A DNA stretch of 34,589 bases from an uncultured Eubacteriales bacterium (GTDB taxonomy: Bacteria; Bacillota; Clostridia; Oscillospirales; Acutalibacteraceae). The stretch's first letter is position 1. Each line of letters starts with the position of its first letter. Positions 8,184 through 18,468 of the stretch are shown here, piece by piece. Location: assembly GCA_949741605.1 (NCBI GenBank), contig CATJNB010000102.1, forward strand, positions 1-34,589, given 5' to 3'. The notes beneath the pieces were generated by a model. The model was not told where the DNA came from and searched no databases. It saw only the letters and a list, made by a program, of their open reading frames with translations. The translations under genes and the position numbers were made by a program.

Positions 8184-9299
8184 ATGAAACGAATCGGTAT
8201 CCTGACAAGCGGAGGGGACTGCCAAGGACTCAATGCAGCCATCCGTGGTGTTGGCAAAGCCCTGTACGGCCATTTTGGCGATAATGTTGAAATTTACGGC
8301 ATCCGGGATGGCTACCGCGGGTTGATCCAGTGTGACTACTTTCCCATGTCGCCCCACGACTTTGCCGGTATCCTCACCTTAGGCGGTACGATCCTTGGCA
8401 CATCCCGCCAGCCGTTCAAGCAAATGCGTGTGATTGGCAGTGACAATGTGGACAAAGTGGCGGCTATGAAAGCAACCTACAAAAAAATGCGTCTGGACTG
8501 CCTTGTTATCCTCGGCGGGAACGGCACCCATAAAACCGCCAATCTCCTGCGGGAAGAAGGGCTCAATGTGGTAACGCTGCCCAAGACCATTGACAATGAC
8601 TTGTGGGGCACAGACATGACGTTTGGGTTCCAAAGTGCGCTGGAAATCGCCACCAATGTCCTCGACTGCATCCATACCACTGCCGACTCGCACAGCCGTA
8701 TTTTTATCGTGGAGGTCATGGGGCACAAAGTTGGCTGGCTGCCCCTGTATGCGGGCCTCGCCGGCGGTGCAGACGTCATCCTCATCCCGGAAATCCCTTA
8801 TCAGATTGATGCGCTGGTGGAAAATATCCGTGTGCGCGACTACCTGAAAAAACGCTTCTGCATCCTCGCGGTTGCCGAAGGCGCCATCTCGCAGGAGGAG
8901 GCGAAAATGTCCAAAAAACAGTTCCGGGAGAGCCGTTCGCATATGCATTTCCCTTCTATTTCCTACCGCATCGCCAAGGAGATCGGCGAACGCACTGGAC
9001 GGGAAATCCGTGTCACGGTCCCCGGCCATTTCCAGCGCGGAGGCGCGCCCTGCCCAGCTGACCGTGTGTTAGCCAGCCGCTTTGGCACCGCTGCTGCCCA
9101 GCTCATCCGCGATGGTAACTTCGGCAATATGGTCGCTTTACGCAATGACCAGATTGTCCCCGTTCCGCTGGAGGACGTTGCTGGCAAACTCAAAACCGTC
9201 CCTGCGGACCTCGATGTGATCCAGTCTGCCCGCGACCTTGGCATCCATTTTGGCGACACGAACGATACCTTGCCCCGTTCCAAAAAATCGAAATCCTAA
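8184..9299 (+). CDS. pfkA: 6-phosphofructokinase (PfkA superfamily; residue pattern suggests ATP-type)
   Basis: RIGILTSGGDCQGLNAAIRG; LGGTILGTSR; GGNGTHKTA; PKTIDNDLWGTD; VEVMGHKVGW; GHFQRGGAP; RBS TAGGAGGTTTTTCCC. Confidence 0.93.
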   Translation: MKRIGILTSGGDCQGLNAAIRGVGKALYGHFGDNVEIYGIRDGYRGLIQCDYFPMSPHDFAGILTLGGTILGTSRQPFKQMRVIGSDNVDKVAAMKATYKKMRLDCLVILGGNGTHKTANLLREEGLNVVTLPKTIDNDLWGTDMTFGFQSALEIATNVLDCIHTTADSHSRIFIVEVMGHKVGWLPLYAGLAGGADVILIPEIPYQIDALVENIRVRDYLKKRFCILAVAEGAISQEEAKMSKKQFRESRSHMHFPSISYRIAKEIGERTGREIRVTVPGHFQRGGAPCPADRVLASRFGTAAAQLIRDGNFGNMVALRNDQIVPVPLEDVAGKLKTVPADLDVIQSARDLGIHFGDTNDTLPRSKKSKS

Positions 9300-9301
9300 G
9301 C

Positions 9302-9346
9302 AAAAAGCAGGAAATCCATACAAAAGATTTCCTGCTTTTTATTTTT
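9302..9346. terminator. Bidirectional terminator between convergent pfkA and comEA
   Basis: Perfect 15-bp IR AAAAAGCAGGAAATC (9302-9316) / GATTTCCTGCTTTTT (9326-9340). Confidence 0.85.
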
Positions 9347-9713
9347 CGGTATCTGTACGGCTAAGCGTAATCTGATGCCGGAATTTTTCAAAAGTTTTGT
9401 CCCCGATTCCGGTCACGTTTTTCAAATCCTCCAGACGTTCAAAACTGCCGTTTGCCTGCCGGTATTCTACAATGCGTTTTGCAAGAACTGGTCCAATCCC
9501 CTGCAATTCCTGAAGCTCCTCCTCAGACGCTTGATTGATATTCACAAGCCCCATCGTATCGGTCTGGCCAATGCCAGAGCCTCCGTCAGTGAGTATCACA
9601 ATCGGGCTTGGCTCCTGCACAAACAAAAACGGGTACGCAACGACCACAGCCCCCAGCAGACAGGCGATCCCAATGAGGATATACAGCAGATCGTTTTGCT
9701 CTTTCTCCCGCAT
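9339..9713 (-). CDS. comEA: ComEA-like helix-hairpin-helix DNA-binding protein
   Basis: N-terminal TM segment; VNINQASEEELQELQGIGPVLAKRIVEYRQANGSFERLEDLKNVTGIGDKTFEK. Confidence 0.88.
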   Translation of the reverse strand: MREKEQNDLLYILIGIACLLGAVVVAYPFLFVQEPSPIVILTDGGSGIGQTDTMGLVNINQASEEELQELQGIGPVLAKRIVEYRQANGSFERLEDLKNVTGIGDKTFEKFRHQITLSRTDTEK

Positions 9714-9725
9714 ACCATTGTCTCC

Positions 9726-10667
9726 TTACAGCAAATGCCCTAAAAAATCGGTAAAATACCGGGGAAGCTCACTGGTAATTTCGAGATACCTCCCCCCCGA
9801 CGGATGCAAAAAACCCAACACCTTTGCATGCAGGCATTGCCCCTGAAGCGACGTGATGACCTTTTTCACACCATAAACAGGGTCACCCGCCACAGGATGC
9901 CCCAGATAGGCCATATGTACCCGGATCTGATGGGTACGCCCGGTTTCCAGACGCAGCTGTACGTGGGTAAACCCCCGGTAACGCGCCAAAACCTGATAAT
10001 GCGTTACAGCCGGGCGTGAATGCTGTACAGTGACGGCCATTTTCTTGCGGTCCGACGGATGGCGGCCAATGGGTGCGTCAATGCTCCCGTGATCTTCTTT
10101 GAGGTTTCCATACACCACAGCCTCATAAATCCGGGTAAACGAATGATCCTGAATTTGTGCCGCGAGCGACTGGTGTGCGCGGTCATTTTTCGCTACCATC
10201 AAAAGGCCGCTGGTATCTTTATCAATGCGGTGGACAATCCCCGGGCGCACCACGCCGTTGATCCCGGAAAGCGTATCCCCGCAATGGTACAAAAGGGCAT
10301 TGACCAGCGTACCGCCCGGATGCCCCGGCGCCGGATGCACCACCATGCCTTTTGGCTTATTGACCACCAGAACATCTTCGTCCTCATACCGGATATCTAA
10401 GGGAATCTGTTCGGGTTCCACCGCCAAAGCGACTGGCTGCGGCACCTGAATCTCAATTTCGTCACCCGCGCAAAGCTTGGTACTTTTTGCAAGAGCTTTC
10501 CCCTGTTTGGTCACAAACCCGCACTCGATCCACTTCTGTGCTGCCGAACGGGTCGTTTCCGGCACCGCCGCGCTCACAACCCTATCCAACCGTTCCCCAG
10601 CCTGCTCCTCACTCACCTGTACTACCACGGTCTCCCGCTCGTCTGGTTCCAAAAAGCCTGCTGTCAT
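9726..10667 (-). CDS. rluD: RluA/RluD family 23S rRNA pseudouridine synthase
   Basis: S4 N-terminus (GERLDRVVSAAVPETTRSAAQKWI); VVNKPKGMVVHPAPGH; GIVHRIDKDTSGLLMVAKND; LETGRTHQIRVHMAYLGHPVAGDPVYG. Confidence 0.93.
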   Translation of the reverse strand: MTAGFLEPDERETVVVQVSEEQAGERLDRVVSAAVPETTRSAAQKWIECGFVTKQGKALAKSTKLCAGDEIEIQVPQPVALAVEPEQIPLDIRYEDEDVLVVNKPKGMVVHPAPGHPGGTLVNALLYHCGDTLSGINGVVRPGIVHRIDKDTSGLLMVAKNDRAHQSLAAQIQDHSFTRIYEAVVYGNLKEDHGSIDAPIGRHPSDRKKMAVTVQHSRPAVTHYQVLARYRGFTHVQLRLETGRTHQIRVHMAYLGHPVAGDPVYGVKKVITSLQGQCLHAKVLGFLHPSGGRYLEITSELPRYFTDFLGHLL

Positions 10668-11170
10668 TTTGTTTCCTCCTGCTTTTCCTCTGGTTTGGTT
10701 CCTTTTTTCCGGGTTTTATTGGAGAAAAAAATCACGTAAACCACCATGCTGATGGTCCCAAGAGTGACTAAAATATCCGCAAAGTTAAAGACCGGCGGGA
10801 AAAATGACACATGGATATAATCCGTTACAAAATGCCCTTCATTCACAATCCGGTCGATCAGGTTGCCCACGCCCCCTGCTACGATCAGGATGGATGCTGT
10901 GTAGGACATCCAATTGTGTTTTTTATACACAAACAGCCCTGCAATCAGCACCGCACAAACCACAGACGTCGCAATCAGGAAAAACCATGTTTTCCCTGCC
11001 ATCATCCCAAAGGCTGCCCCAAAATTCTGTACATACCGAAAATCCAGCAGCCCCGGGATGACGGTCACGACCCCCGCCCCGGGCAATACGTTTGTCACCA
11101 GCACTTTAATCAGTTGATCCGCTGCCACCAGCGCCCCCATCACCAAGAGCGAAACCACTCCCATTACCAT
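10664..11170 (-). CDS. lspA: Lipoprotein signal peptidase (signal peptidase II)
   Basis: AADQLIKVLV; FRYVQNFGAAFGM; AGGVGNLIDRIVNEGHFVTDYIHV; FNFADILVTLG; ATGA overlap with rluD. Confidence 0.95.
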   Translation of the reverse strand: MVMGVVSLLVMGALVAADQLIKVLVTNVLPGAGVVTVIPGLLDFRYVQNFGAAFGMMAGKTWFFLIATSVVCAVLIAGLFVYKKHNWMSYTASILIVAGGVGNLIDRIVNEGHFVTDYIHVSFFPPVFNFADILVTLGTISMVVYVIFFSNKTRKKGTKPEEKQEETK

Positions 11171-11206
11171 ATCCGACCTACCTCCAAAGTTTCATATCCA
11201 ACGATC

Positions 11207-11240
11207 AAAAAAAGGCGCAGCTAACAAAGCCCGCCTTTTT
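11207..11240 (-). terminator. Rho-independent terminator downstream of ileS
   Basis: AAAAAGGCG ... CGCCTTTTT inverted repeat; minus-strand U tract. Confidence 0.65.
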
Positions 11241-11248
11241 GTTTTCTT

Positions 11249-14044
11249 TTAGTCCAAATTGGCCGCGCAATGGGCGCACACATCGGGATACCGGGAGTCC
11301 TGCCCAACGGTACTGCTGTACGTCCAGCAGCGCGCGCATTTTTCCCCTTCCGCACGTCCTACGGTGACCGAAACCTCCGGCATATCTTCGCTGGAAAATT
11401 CCCCTTTGCCGCCGCGGGTCACTTCAACCTGCGACACAATCATGACAGTTGCCAGCTCATTCTGCACAGATTCCACAAAATCATAGGCTTCGCCGTCGCA
11501 GAAAATCTGTACTTTCGCATCCAGAGACGCACCAATCACTTTCTGGTTGCGCGCAATCTCCAAAGCCTTTTTCACGACATCGCGCAAGGCATGGATGCGG
11601 TCCCAGCGGGCAGTAAATGCCTCATCCGCATCTACGCCAGTCAGAGACGGCATCTCGTTAAAAAGTACACAACGGGCATCTGCGGATGTATCATGTTTCA
11701 TGGTACGCCAGATTTCATCCGACGTATAGGCCAAAATCGGCGCAATCAGACGGGTCATATGATCCAGAATCAGGTACATGGCGGTCTGGGCTGCCCTACG
11801 CTGTTTGCTGTCCTCGCGTTCTACATACAGACGGTCTTTAATGACATCCAAATAGAAATTCGATAAATCCACCACACAGAAATTGTGAATAGCATGGTAC
11901 ACCTGATGGAACTCAAACGTATCATATCCACGGCGCACCTTGGTGTTCAGTTCGTCGAGCTTATGCAGCGCCCAGCGGTCAATCGGGAGAAGCTCTGCAA
12001 ACGGCAAAGAATCCGTATCCGGGTCAAAGCCATGCAGGTTCCCTAAAAGGAAACGGGCAGTATTGCGGATTTTCCGGTAAGCATCCGAAAGCTGCTTCAA
12101 AATCTCCTTGGACATGCGGATATCGGCATGGTAATCCGACGATGCAACCCACAAGCGCAGAATATCCGCGCCATTTTGCTCAACAATCTCCTGCGGCAAA
12201 ATGCCATTGCCCAGCGATTTTGACATTTTCCGGCCTTCGCCATCCACAACCCATCCATGCGTCACAACGGCCTTATAAGGCGCCTTGCCCCGGCACGCTA
12301 CGGATGTCAGAAGGGAGGACTGGAACCATCCGCGGTACTGATCCGCACCCTCCAGGTACAGGTCAGCCGGCCAGTGCAGCTCGTCCCGATGTTCGCACAC
12401 CGCTGCATGGCTAACGCCGGAATCAAACCAGACATCCATGATATCATGCTCTTTATTAAAATGGGTCCCCCCGCATTTCTCACAATGGATCCCGTCAGGC
12501 AGAATATCGTCCGCCGAACGCTCATACCACAAATCCGAGCCTTCCTTGCGGAACAACTCCGCTACTGCCAGCATAGCAGGTTTGGAAATCAAGGGTTCGC
12601 CGCAGTCCTTGCAATAGAAAATCGGGATCGGCACACCCCAACGGCGTTGCCGGGAAATACACCAGTCTTTTCGGTCAAGCACCATGGAGGTGATACGGTC
12701 TTTGCCCCATCCCGGGATCCATTCTACCGTATGGATCGCATCGACGGCTTCCTGTTTGAAGTCTTCCACCGAACAGAACCATTGCTCGGTTGCGCGGAAT
12801 AAAATCGGGTTTTTACAGCGCCAGCAGTGCGGATACTGGTGGATAATTTTCTCCATCGCAAACAGCATCCCCGTCTCCTCGAGATGCTTTGCAATGGCTT
12901 TGCTTGCCTCATTGGTGGTCAGGCCCGCAAACTGCCCGGCATCGGCAGTCATTTTCCCGTGGTTATCCACCGGCACCAGAATCGGCAATTCGGGATACGA
13001 TCCATGGCACACCTCGTAGTCCTCGACACCATGTCCGGGCGCAGTATGCACACAACCAGTACCGCTTTCCAGCGTCACGTGGTCACCCACAATCACCAAG
13101 GAATCCCGGTCAAGGAAAGGGTGTCTTGCCACCATGCGCTCCAGCTGCTCTCCTGTGAGCGTACCCAGAACCCGGTACCCGGTTTTGCCCGCAGCTTCCA
13201 TCGCCTTCTCGTACAGAGCCTGTGCCATCACATAATATTCCCCTTCGCATTCGATCAGCGAATAGGTAAATTCCGGCCCCACACAAATCGCGACATTGCC
13301 CGGCAAAGTCCAGGTGGTGGTGGTCCAAATAACAAAATAGGTTTTGGCAAGGTCTGCGCCCAAAGCGGACAGCAGGCCCTTGTCCTCCTTAACCGGGAAT
13401 TTCACATAGATCGAATAGCAGGGGTCTTCCGCATATTCGATTTCAGCTTCGGCCAATGCCGTCTCACAGTCGGCACACCAATACACCGGCTTGAGACCCT
13501 TATAAATATATCCTTTGGTTGCCATCTCAGCAAAAATTTCGATCTGGGTAGCCTCAAATTCTTTATTCAGGGTGATGTACGGATGATCCCAGTCACCGAT
13601 GCCGCCCAGCCGCCGGAACTGCTTGCGCTGGTCCTCGAGATAGCCAAGGGCAAATTCCCGGCAAATTTCACGCAGTCTGACATCAGAAATGGTCGTCGAA
13701 TTGCCAACCCCAGCTTTTTTCCGGGCTTTGAGTTCCGTCGGAAGGCCATGGGTATCCCATCCGGGCACATACGGCGCCTGAAATCCCGCCATATTTTTAT
13801 ACCGTACAATAAAATCCTTGAGCGTTTTATTCAAAGCTGTACCAAGGTGGACATCGCCATTGGCATACGGCGGACCATCATGAAGCACATACAAAGGTTT
13901 ACCCTTGTTTTTTTCCATGAGAGTTTCATAAATGTGGGCTTCTTCCCACTCCTTTAACAGGTCTGGCTCCCGTTTTGGCAGGCTGGCCTGCATAGGGAAA
14001 TCCGTTTTCGGGAGGTTGAGGGTCTTTTTATAATCTTGCGGCAT
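11249..14044 (-). CDS. ileS: Isoleucyl-tRNA synthetase
   Basis: [56 protein letters not shown]-terminal CARCWTYSS...CAHC zinc site. Confidence 0.98.
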   Translation of the reverse strand: MPQDYKKTLNLPKTDFPMQASLPKREPDLLKEWEEAHIYETLMEKNKGKPLYVLHDGPPYANGDVHLGTALNKTLKDFIVRYKNMAGFQAPYVPGWDTHGLPTELKARKKAGVGNSTTISDVRLREICREFALGYLEDQRKQFRRLGGIGDWDHPYITLNKEFEATQIEIFAEMATKGYIYKGLKPVYWCADCETALAEAEIEYAEDPCYSIYVKFPVKEDKGLLSALGADLAKTYFVIWTTTTWTLPGNVAICVGPEFTYSLIECEGEYYVMAQALYEKAMEAAGKTGYRVLGTLTGEQLERMVARHPFLDRDSLVIVGDHVTLESGTGCVHTAPGHGVEDYEVCHGSYPELPILVPVDNHGKMTADAGQFAGLTTNEASKAIAKHLEETGMLFAMEKIIHQYPHCWRCKNPILFRATEQWFCSVEDFKQEAVDAIHTVEWIPGWGKDRITSMVLDRKDWCISRQRRWGVPIPIFYCKDCGEPLISKPAMLAVAELFRKEGSDLWYERSADDILPDGIHCEKCGGTHFNKEHDIMDVWFDSGVSHAAVCEHRDELHWPADLYLEGADQYRGWFQSSLLTSVACRGKAPYKAVVTHGWVVDGEGRKMSKSLGNGILPQEIVEQNGADILRLWVASSDYHADIRMSKEILKQLSDAYRKIRNTARFLLGNLHGFDPDTDSLPFAELLPIDRWALHKLDELNTKVRRGYDTFEFHQVYHAIHNFCVVDLSNFYLDVIKDRLYVEREDSKQRRAAQTAMYLILDHMTRLIAPILAYTSDEIWRTMKHDTSADARCVLFNEMPSLTGVDADEAFTARWDRIHALRDVVKKALEIARNQKVIGASLDAKVQIFCDGEAYDFVESVQNELATVMIVSQVEVTRGGKGEFSSEDMPEVSVTVGRAEGEKCARCWTYSSTVGQDSRYPDVCAHCAANLD

Positions 14045-14067
14045 GGGTAGTTGCTCGCTCCTTCCAG

Positions 14068-15033
14068 TTATTTTCGGTTCCGCCGGAAAATCCCTACTGG
14101 GGATTCCGCTTCGGAATTAATATCATAATCATCGCCGAACTTCAGGACATTGTACCGCAGATCCGCCGGCAAGACTGGGTCTGTGGGTTCCTCTTTCGGT
14201 TCAGGCTCATTGTCATTTAATGTGAAGCTTTGGGTATCCGCCTCATCCACATCTGGCACCTTTACCACAGCGGGCAATTCTTCCGTTTTCACTGGCTCCA
14301 ACGCTTCCCTTGGCCCCGGCTGGATGGGTCCTGCATCGGCAGGCGGCATGGCAGCGACAACCGGGGCCGGGGACGCTTCTGGCGGGACGGTTTCCATCGC
14401 AGGCACCGCAACCGGCGGTGCAGCGTCAGGCATTGTAGCAGGAGGCATCGGCGGGGGAGTGAACACCTGCGTATCTTCCTGCTGCACAGGATCCGGAGCC
14501 TCGGCCGGGATCACAACCGGCGGGTTTGCGACCACCCCGGATTTTTTACATGGCAGTGCATTAATCAGCGTCAGATGCTCTTTATACATATCAAGCAGTT
14601 TGGAACGGAAATCCGTAACCGCCTGACGGATCTGGTCGAGTTCGGTTTTCTGTTCTAAAATTTCCGCCTCAGCCGACGACACAATCCGTTCGGCCTTGAG
14701 ATTGGCGTCTTTTAAGATGATCTCTGCTTTATGGCGGGCTTCGCGGATCGAAGCCTCGCTGAGTTTCTGGGCGCTGATGAGGGCATTTTTAATTTCATCG
14801 GCATCCGTCTGGTACTTATCGACATTCGCCTTCAAGGTTTCGTTCTCCTCCCGAAGACGCTCATTTTCGGCAGTAAGGGCATCGTTTGTTTCCTTCTGTG
14901 CGATATTTTTCTGGATCAGAAGATCATAGGAATCTTTCACCTCGTCGATAAAATCATCCACATCTTCGGAACGGTATCCGGAAAAGTTCGACTTCCGGAA
15001 ACTGACATTAATAATATCATTGAGTGTAAGCAT
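14068..15033 (-). CDS. divIVA: DivIVA domain cell-division/polarity protein with Pro/Ala-rich C-terminal tail
   Basis: [37 protein letters not shown]; long coiled coil; RBS AGGAGG. Confidence 0.92.
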   Translation of the reverse strand: MLTLNDIINVSFRKSNFSGYRSEDVDDFIDEVKDSYDLLIQKNIAQKETNDALTAENERLREENETLKANVDKYQTDADEIKNALISAQKLSEASIREARHKAEIILKDANLKAERIVSSAEAEILEQKTELDQIRQAVTDFRSKLLDMYKEHLTLINALPCKKSGVVANPPVVIPAEAPDPVQQEDTQVFTPPPMPPATMPDAAPPVAVPAMETVPPEASPAPVVAAMPPADAGPIQPGPREALEPVKTEELPAVVKVPDVDEADTQSFTLNDNEPEPKEEPTDPVLPADLRYNVLKFGDDYDINSEAESPVGIFRRNRK

Positions 15034-15064
15034 CACCAAAGCCCTCCTAGTGTCGGTTTAACGG

Positions 15065-15853
15065 TTAAATATATTTTTTGATCACAAGATGGAACCTGCC
15101 TTTTTTGGTAGCCGTGCCAACCGAATCCAACAAAAAACGCCCTTTGCCGCGAATAGAAAGCTTGTCTGTGCTCTGAACCATCTGCGACGGTACTGTGACC
15201 GTCTGATGATTGAGCATCACCAAGCCTTCCCGAATCATGGCCGCTGTTTTTTCCCGGCTCAAATGGGTACATACTGCCGCCACGCAGTCCAGACGCAGGG
15301 ACGATACAACCCCCGGGATCTCGAGCATTGGCCGGGGCGGCGGCAAGGGCATCCGAACCCCTTCTTCGGCCCTGACCCCAACGCGCCCGATTTTTTCCAC
15401 CTGCCCCAGAAGGTACCCCGCAATCTCCTCTTTCACAAACGCTACGGCTCGTCCGGGCTCTATGAGGATATCCCCAATCGCGTCGCGGCGAACGCCATGG
15501 GAAAGCAAAGCACCCAAAAAATCCCGATGGTTCAGGCAATCCTGCACACGGAACGTGAAGGTAAGCGCCCGAATCGGGAACCAGTCAGCAATTGGGTCGA
15601 GGAAATCGGGGAACACACCAAACAGGTTGCGTTCAGCATCTGGATACCCGCCCCAGAGCAGTGTGTGGGAGAGCTTTTGCGAGGCGGCAAAGGACTGTGC
15701 CATACTGGTTTCCCGCTCATCGAGAAACCCAACAAAGCCGGTCTGGTTATGCGCCAAACAGAGGCCAGCTGCATCTGCCAAACGGGCATAAAGCAGGCTG
15801 TCCCCTGTCTTTTTGGATGGTGTGTAAGGTGGTTTCACGGCGTGCTGCTGCAC
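15065..15853 (-). CDS. ylmH: YlmH-like S4-domain RNA-binding protein (start codon uncertain, GTG)
   Basis: YLLGQVEKIGRVGVRAEE; SSLRLDCVAAVCTHLSREKTAAMIREGLVMLNHQTV; syntenic between sepF and divIVA. Confidence 0.88.
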   Translation of the reverse strand: MQQHAVKPPYTPSKKTGDSLLYARLADAAGLCLAHNQTGFVGFLDERETSMAQSFAASQKLSHTLLWGGYPDAERNLFGVFPDFLDPIADWFPIRALTFTFRVQDCLNHRDFLGALLSHGVRRDAIGDILIEPGRAVAFVKEEIAGYLLGQVEKIGRVGVRAEEGVRMPLPPPRPMLEIPGVVSSLRLDCVAAVCTHLSREKTAAMIREGLVMLNHQTVTVPSQMVQSTDKLSIRGKGRFLLDSVGTATKKGRFHLVIKKYI

Positions 15854-15889
15854 CTCCCAAACATTTCAGCACGCACACTTTCGTACGGC

Positions 15890-16369
15890 CTAGAAATACA
15901 CCCCGCTGCTCTCCAGCTCATCGAGCAGGTCGTCGCCAGTCAGGTCCACGTTGTATGGGGTAATAATAAAGGTATCGGTTGCCACTTTTTTGATTTTCCC
16001 TCCATTGGCATAGGCCACACCGCTGAGGAAATCAATGATCCGGCGCTTAACCTCCTTGGAGGTCCCCTCAAGGTTCAGTACAACCGTATGGATTTTCAAA
16101 AGCTCGTCGGCAATCGCGCGGGTATCTTCCCCAAAATGCTCTGGTTTAAAGAGTACTACCTGCAATTGTGCGGTATTATGGAAATTCACAACCTTATTGC
16201 CCCCCTGACTGCTGGCTCCCGAAGAAGCCCTGCTTGATTCTCTGTAATGGCGGTCATCATCGAGCGGTTCATCCATACCGTCCTCGGACTGTGGGGCATC
16301 CTCATAATCCTCGTACTCATCCTCCGGGGGGTTCCACATATCTTTAAATTTCCTTACAAAGCCTGACAT
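15890..16369 (-). CDS. sepF: SepF-like cell division protein
   Basis: VVLFKPEHFGEDTRAIADELLKIHTVVLNLEGTSKEVKRRIIDFLSGVAYANGGKIKKVATDTFIITP; RBS AGGAGG. Confidence 0.95.
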   Translation of the reverse strand: MSGFVRKFKDMWNPPEDEYEDYEDAPQSEDGMDEPLDDDRHYRESSRASSGASSQGGNKVVNFHNTAQLQVVLFKPEHFGEDTRAIADELLKIHTVVLNLEGTSKEVKRRIIDFLSGVAYANGGKIKKVATDTFIITPYNVDLTGDDLLDELESSGVYF

Positions 16370-16421
16370 GATTTTTGCCTCCTATATCGTAAAATGATGT
16401 ATGAGTATCCACAGTACGATC

Positions 16422-17177
16422 TCATACGCCCATCCGAGGAGGATAGGCCCGGGCTCCGAACAGTGCGGACCCAACCCGCACAATGTTAGCGCCCGACTCG
16501 ATTGCTTCGGCATAATCGGCGGACATGCCCATGGATAAAAAATTCATATTAACATTATCTAATTTTTTAGCGCCGATGTCAATGAATTTTTTGTACATAT
16601 TTGAAAAATAAGCTTTTGTTTCAGAAAGTTCATGGGTAGCTGGTGGAATCGCCATTAAACCCTGAATATCCAGGGCAGGAAGTTGTGCGATTTGCACAAG
16701 CAAGGATTCCAGATTTTCTGGCAGGACACCAGATTTGTTTTCTTCCCTGCCAATATTTACCTCAATGAGAATGTCCATCCTCTCGCCGCGCGCCGAGAAA
16801 ACCTTCGAGATTTCCTGCGCGAGCTTCAGGCTCCCAACCGATTGGATCATTTCCACTTTGCCGGCCAGCTGGCGGACCTTATTGGTTTGCAGATGCCCGA
16901 TAAACTGGCAATGACAATCGTTAAGATGCAGCGCCTCAAACTTGCTGCAAAGCTCCTGCACGCGGTTTTCCCCGATATGCGTAATCCCCAAAGCAATGCC
17001 GTGGTTGATCACTTCCACCGGTACGGTCTTGGTCGCGGCAAGCAGCGTGATTTCCTCTGGGGTGCGTCCGGCTTTGCGTGCGGCATCCTGAATGCGCCCC
17101 CGCACCACCTCATAATGTTCCTCCAGTTCGCGGCACCGCTCCAGCAGCTCCCGATCACTTAACAATTTTTCCGTCAT
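16422..17177 (-). CDS. ylmE: YggS/YlmE family PLP homeostasis protein
   Basis: ITLLAATKTVPVEVINHGIALGITHIGENRVQE; FIGHLQTNKVRQL; LSMGMSADYAEAIESGANIVRVGSALFG; start set to ATG 17177 with GGAGGA. Confidence 0.92.
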   Translation of the reverse strand: MTEKLLSDRELLERCRELEEHYEVVRGRIQDAARKAGRTPEEITLLAATKTVPVEVINHGIALGITHIGENRVQELCSKFEALHLNDCHCQFIGHLQTNKVRQLAGKVEMIQSVGSLKLAQEISKVFSARGERMDILIEVNIGREENKSGVLPENLESLLVQIAQLPALDIQGLMAIPPATHELSETKAYFSNMYKKFIDIGAKKLDNVNMNFLSMGMSADYAEAIESGANIVRVGSALFGARAYPPRMGV

Positions 17178-18447
17178 ACAAATCGCTTCCTCCCACAACA
17201 ACCTCATCATACAGCGAAATCGTTGAATCGGTCATCAAATCTTTTTTCTCTTGTTCGTCCAATTCGGTCTTGCAAATCACATAGTTATTGCTGCTGAACA
17301 CCGGGATAATTTCCACAAATCGAATTTCGCTCCCGTGCATCACATACACCCCGCGGACTTCCCGGGTGACTTCCGTTTCCACGCCTTCTTCGTCCTTAAA
17401 AACCTTGGTCATGGTCACAAACCGTACCGCGCGCTGGCTGACCCGCACCCCTTCATAAGTATCAATATTGAGCCGCATGGGTTCCTTACGGATATTCGCT
17501 AACGCGCTGTCCATATAGTTGCAGCGCAGAATCACCGCTGCTTCCGAATTCTTGTCCGCCTGATTGACCGCTACAATGCGGGCAGGGATTTCCATCGTAG
17601 TGGCAAACGGCATCTGAACCATAATCCGGTTGCCTTCCTTTAATTTTTCGGCTGTTTGCGGGGACACGACACAGGCCAGATACCAGTCAAAATTCTCGCA
17701 TATTTTTCCGATCGCCTGTTGCGGTACATCGCTTGGCTGGATTTCTTTTTTCAAGTCTGCTACCGACAAGCTGCGTACATTCTCATACGAATACGCGGAT
17801 TCATACCCGTCGGCATTGGCAATAAAGTATCCGGCTGCGGGGGTTGTGACCGTACCGGTTTTAGTGCCGCTGCTCCCCGACAAGGTGGAGATCTGGGTGG
17901 TCAGGGACTGGATGCGCGCGTCGAAATTCTCCACCTTCCCTGTAACAATCTGCCATTGGTTGAGCAGGGATAAAATATCCTGTTTTTTCTCCTGTACGCC
18001 CATACGGCTGCCCTCAGAATGATGTTCCAGCAGGTCATACAAATCCATATGGATCTGTTGGGTCAGGCTTTCCGGGCTAATCATTTGCACATTGCCGGGT
18101 TTATTCATTTGGGTCAGCTCATCGAGCTCTTGTTTCAATAATTTAGCCTGCTGCTCGGAAGCGGCGGCTTGGGTACTCGCATACACCGATGCGACAGTCC
18201 CCCCTTTGGATACCCTGCCTCCATCTTCCACCTCGTACGCCACAACCCCAGTGCTGTTTTTCGACAGGACGGTTTCTTTGCGAATCGCAATCCCTTCTGC
18301 CTGCACCGAGTCGGCAAGAGAGGCAAATACCGCTGTTTCTGTACGCACCTGTGAATAATTCGCCTGATAAATCTGATAGCCAATATAAGACAGCAGCAAC
18401 ACGGCAATCAGCAGGGAAATCAGGCGCCTTGCAATGGTACTATTCAT
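17155..18447 (-). CDS. HlyD-like membrane-anchored adaptor protein, function unknown
   Basis: N-terminal TM; lipoyl/barrel-sandwich-like repeat (AVFASLADSVQAEGIAIRKETVLSKNSTGVVAYEVEDGGRVSKGGTVASVY); coiled coil; RBS GGAGGAG before ATG 18447. Confidence 0.7.
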   Translation of the reverse strand: MNSTIARRLISLLIAVLLLSYIGYQIYQANYSQVRTETAVFASLADSVQAEGIAIRKETVLSKNSTGVVAYEVEDGGRVSKGGTVASVYASTQAAASEQQAKLLKQELDELTQMNKPGNVQMISPESLTQQIHMDLYDLLEHHSEGSRMGVQEKKQDILSLLNQWQIVTGKVENFDARIQSLTTQISTLSGSSGTKTGTVTTPAAGYFIANADGYESAYSYENVRSLSVADLKKEIQPSDVPQQAIGKICENFDWYLACVVSPQTAEKLKEGNRIMVQMPFATTMEIPARIVAVNQADKNSEAAVILRCNYMDSALANIRKEPMRLNIDTYEGVRVSQRAVRFVTMTKVFKDEEGVETEVTREVRGVYVMHGSEIRFVEIIPVFSSNNYVICKTELDEQEKKDLMTDSTISLYDEVVVGGSDLYDGKIVK

Positions 18448-18468
18448 AAACACGCTCCTCCCGGCACA

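Noticed and set aside
12827-13957. 376-aa plus-strand ORF
   Set aside because: Fully antisense to ileS, no domain features
14045-14067. T-box leader for ileS
   Set aside because: Only 23 bp separates ileS from divIVA, so there is no room for a T-box
15089-16237. 382-aa plus-strand ORF spanning ylmH and sepF
   Set aside because: Antisense to two conserved genes; shadow ORF
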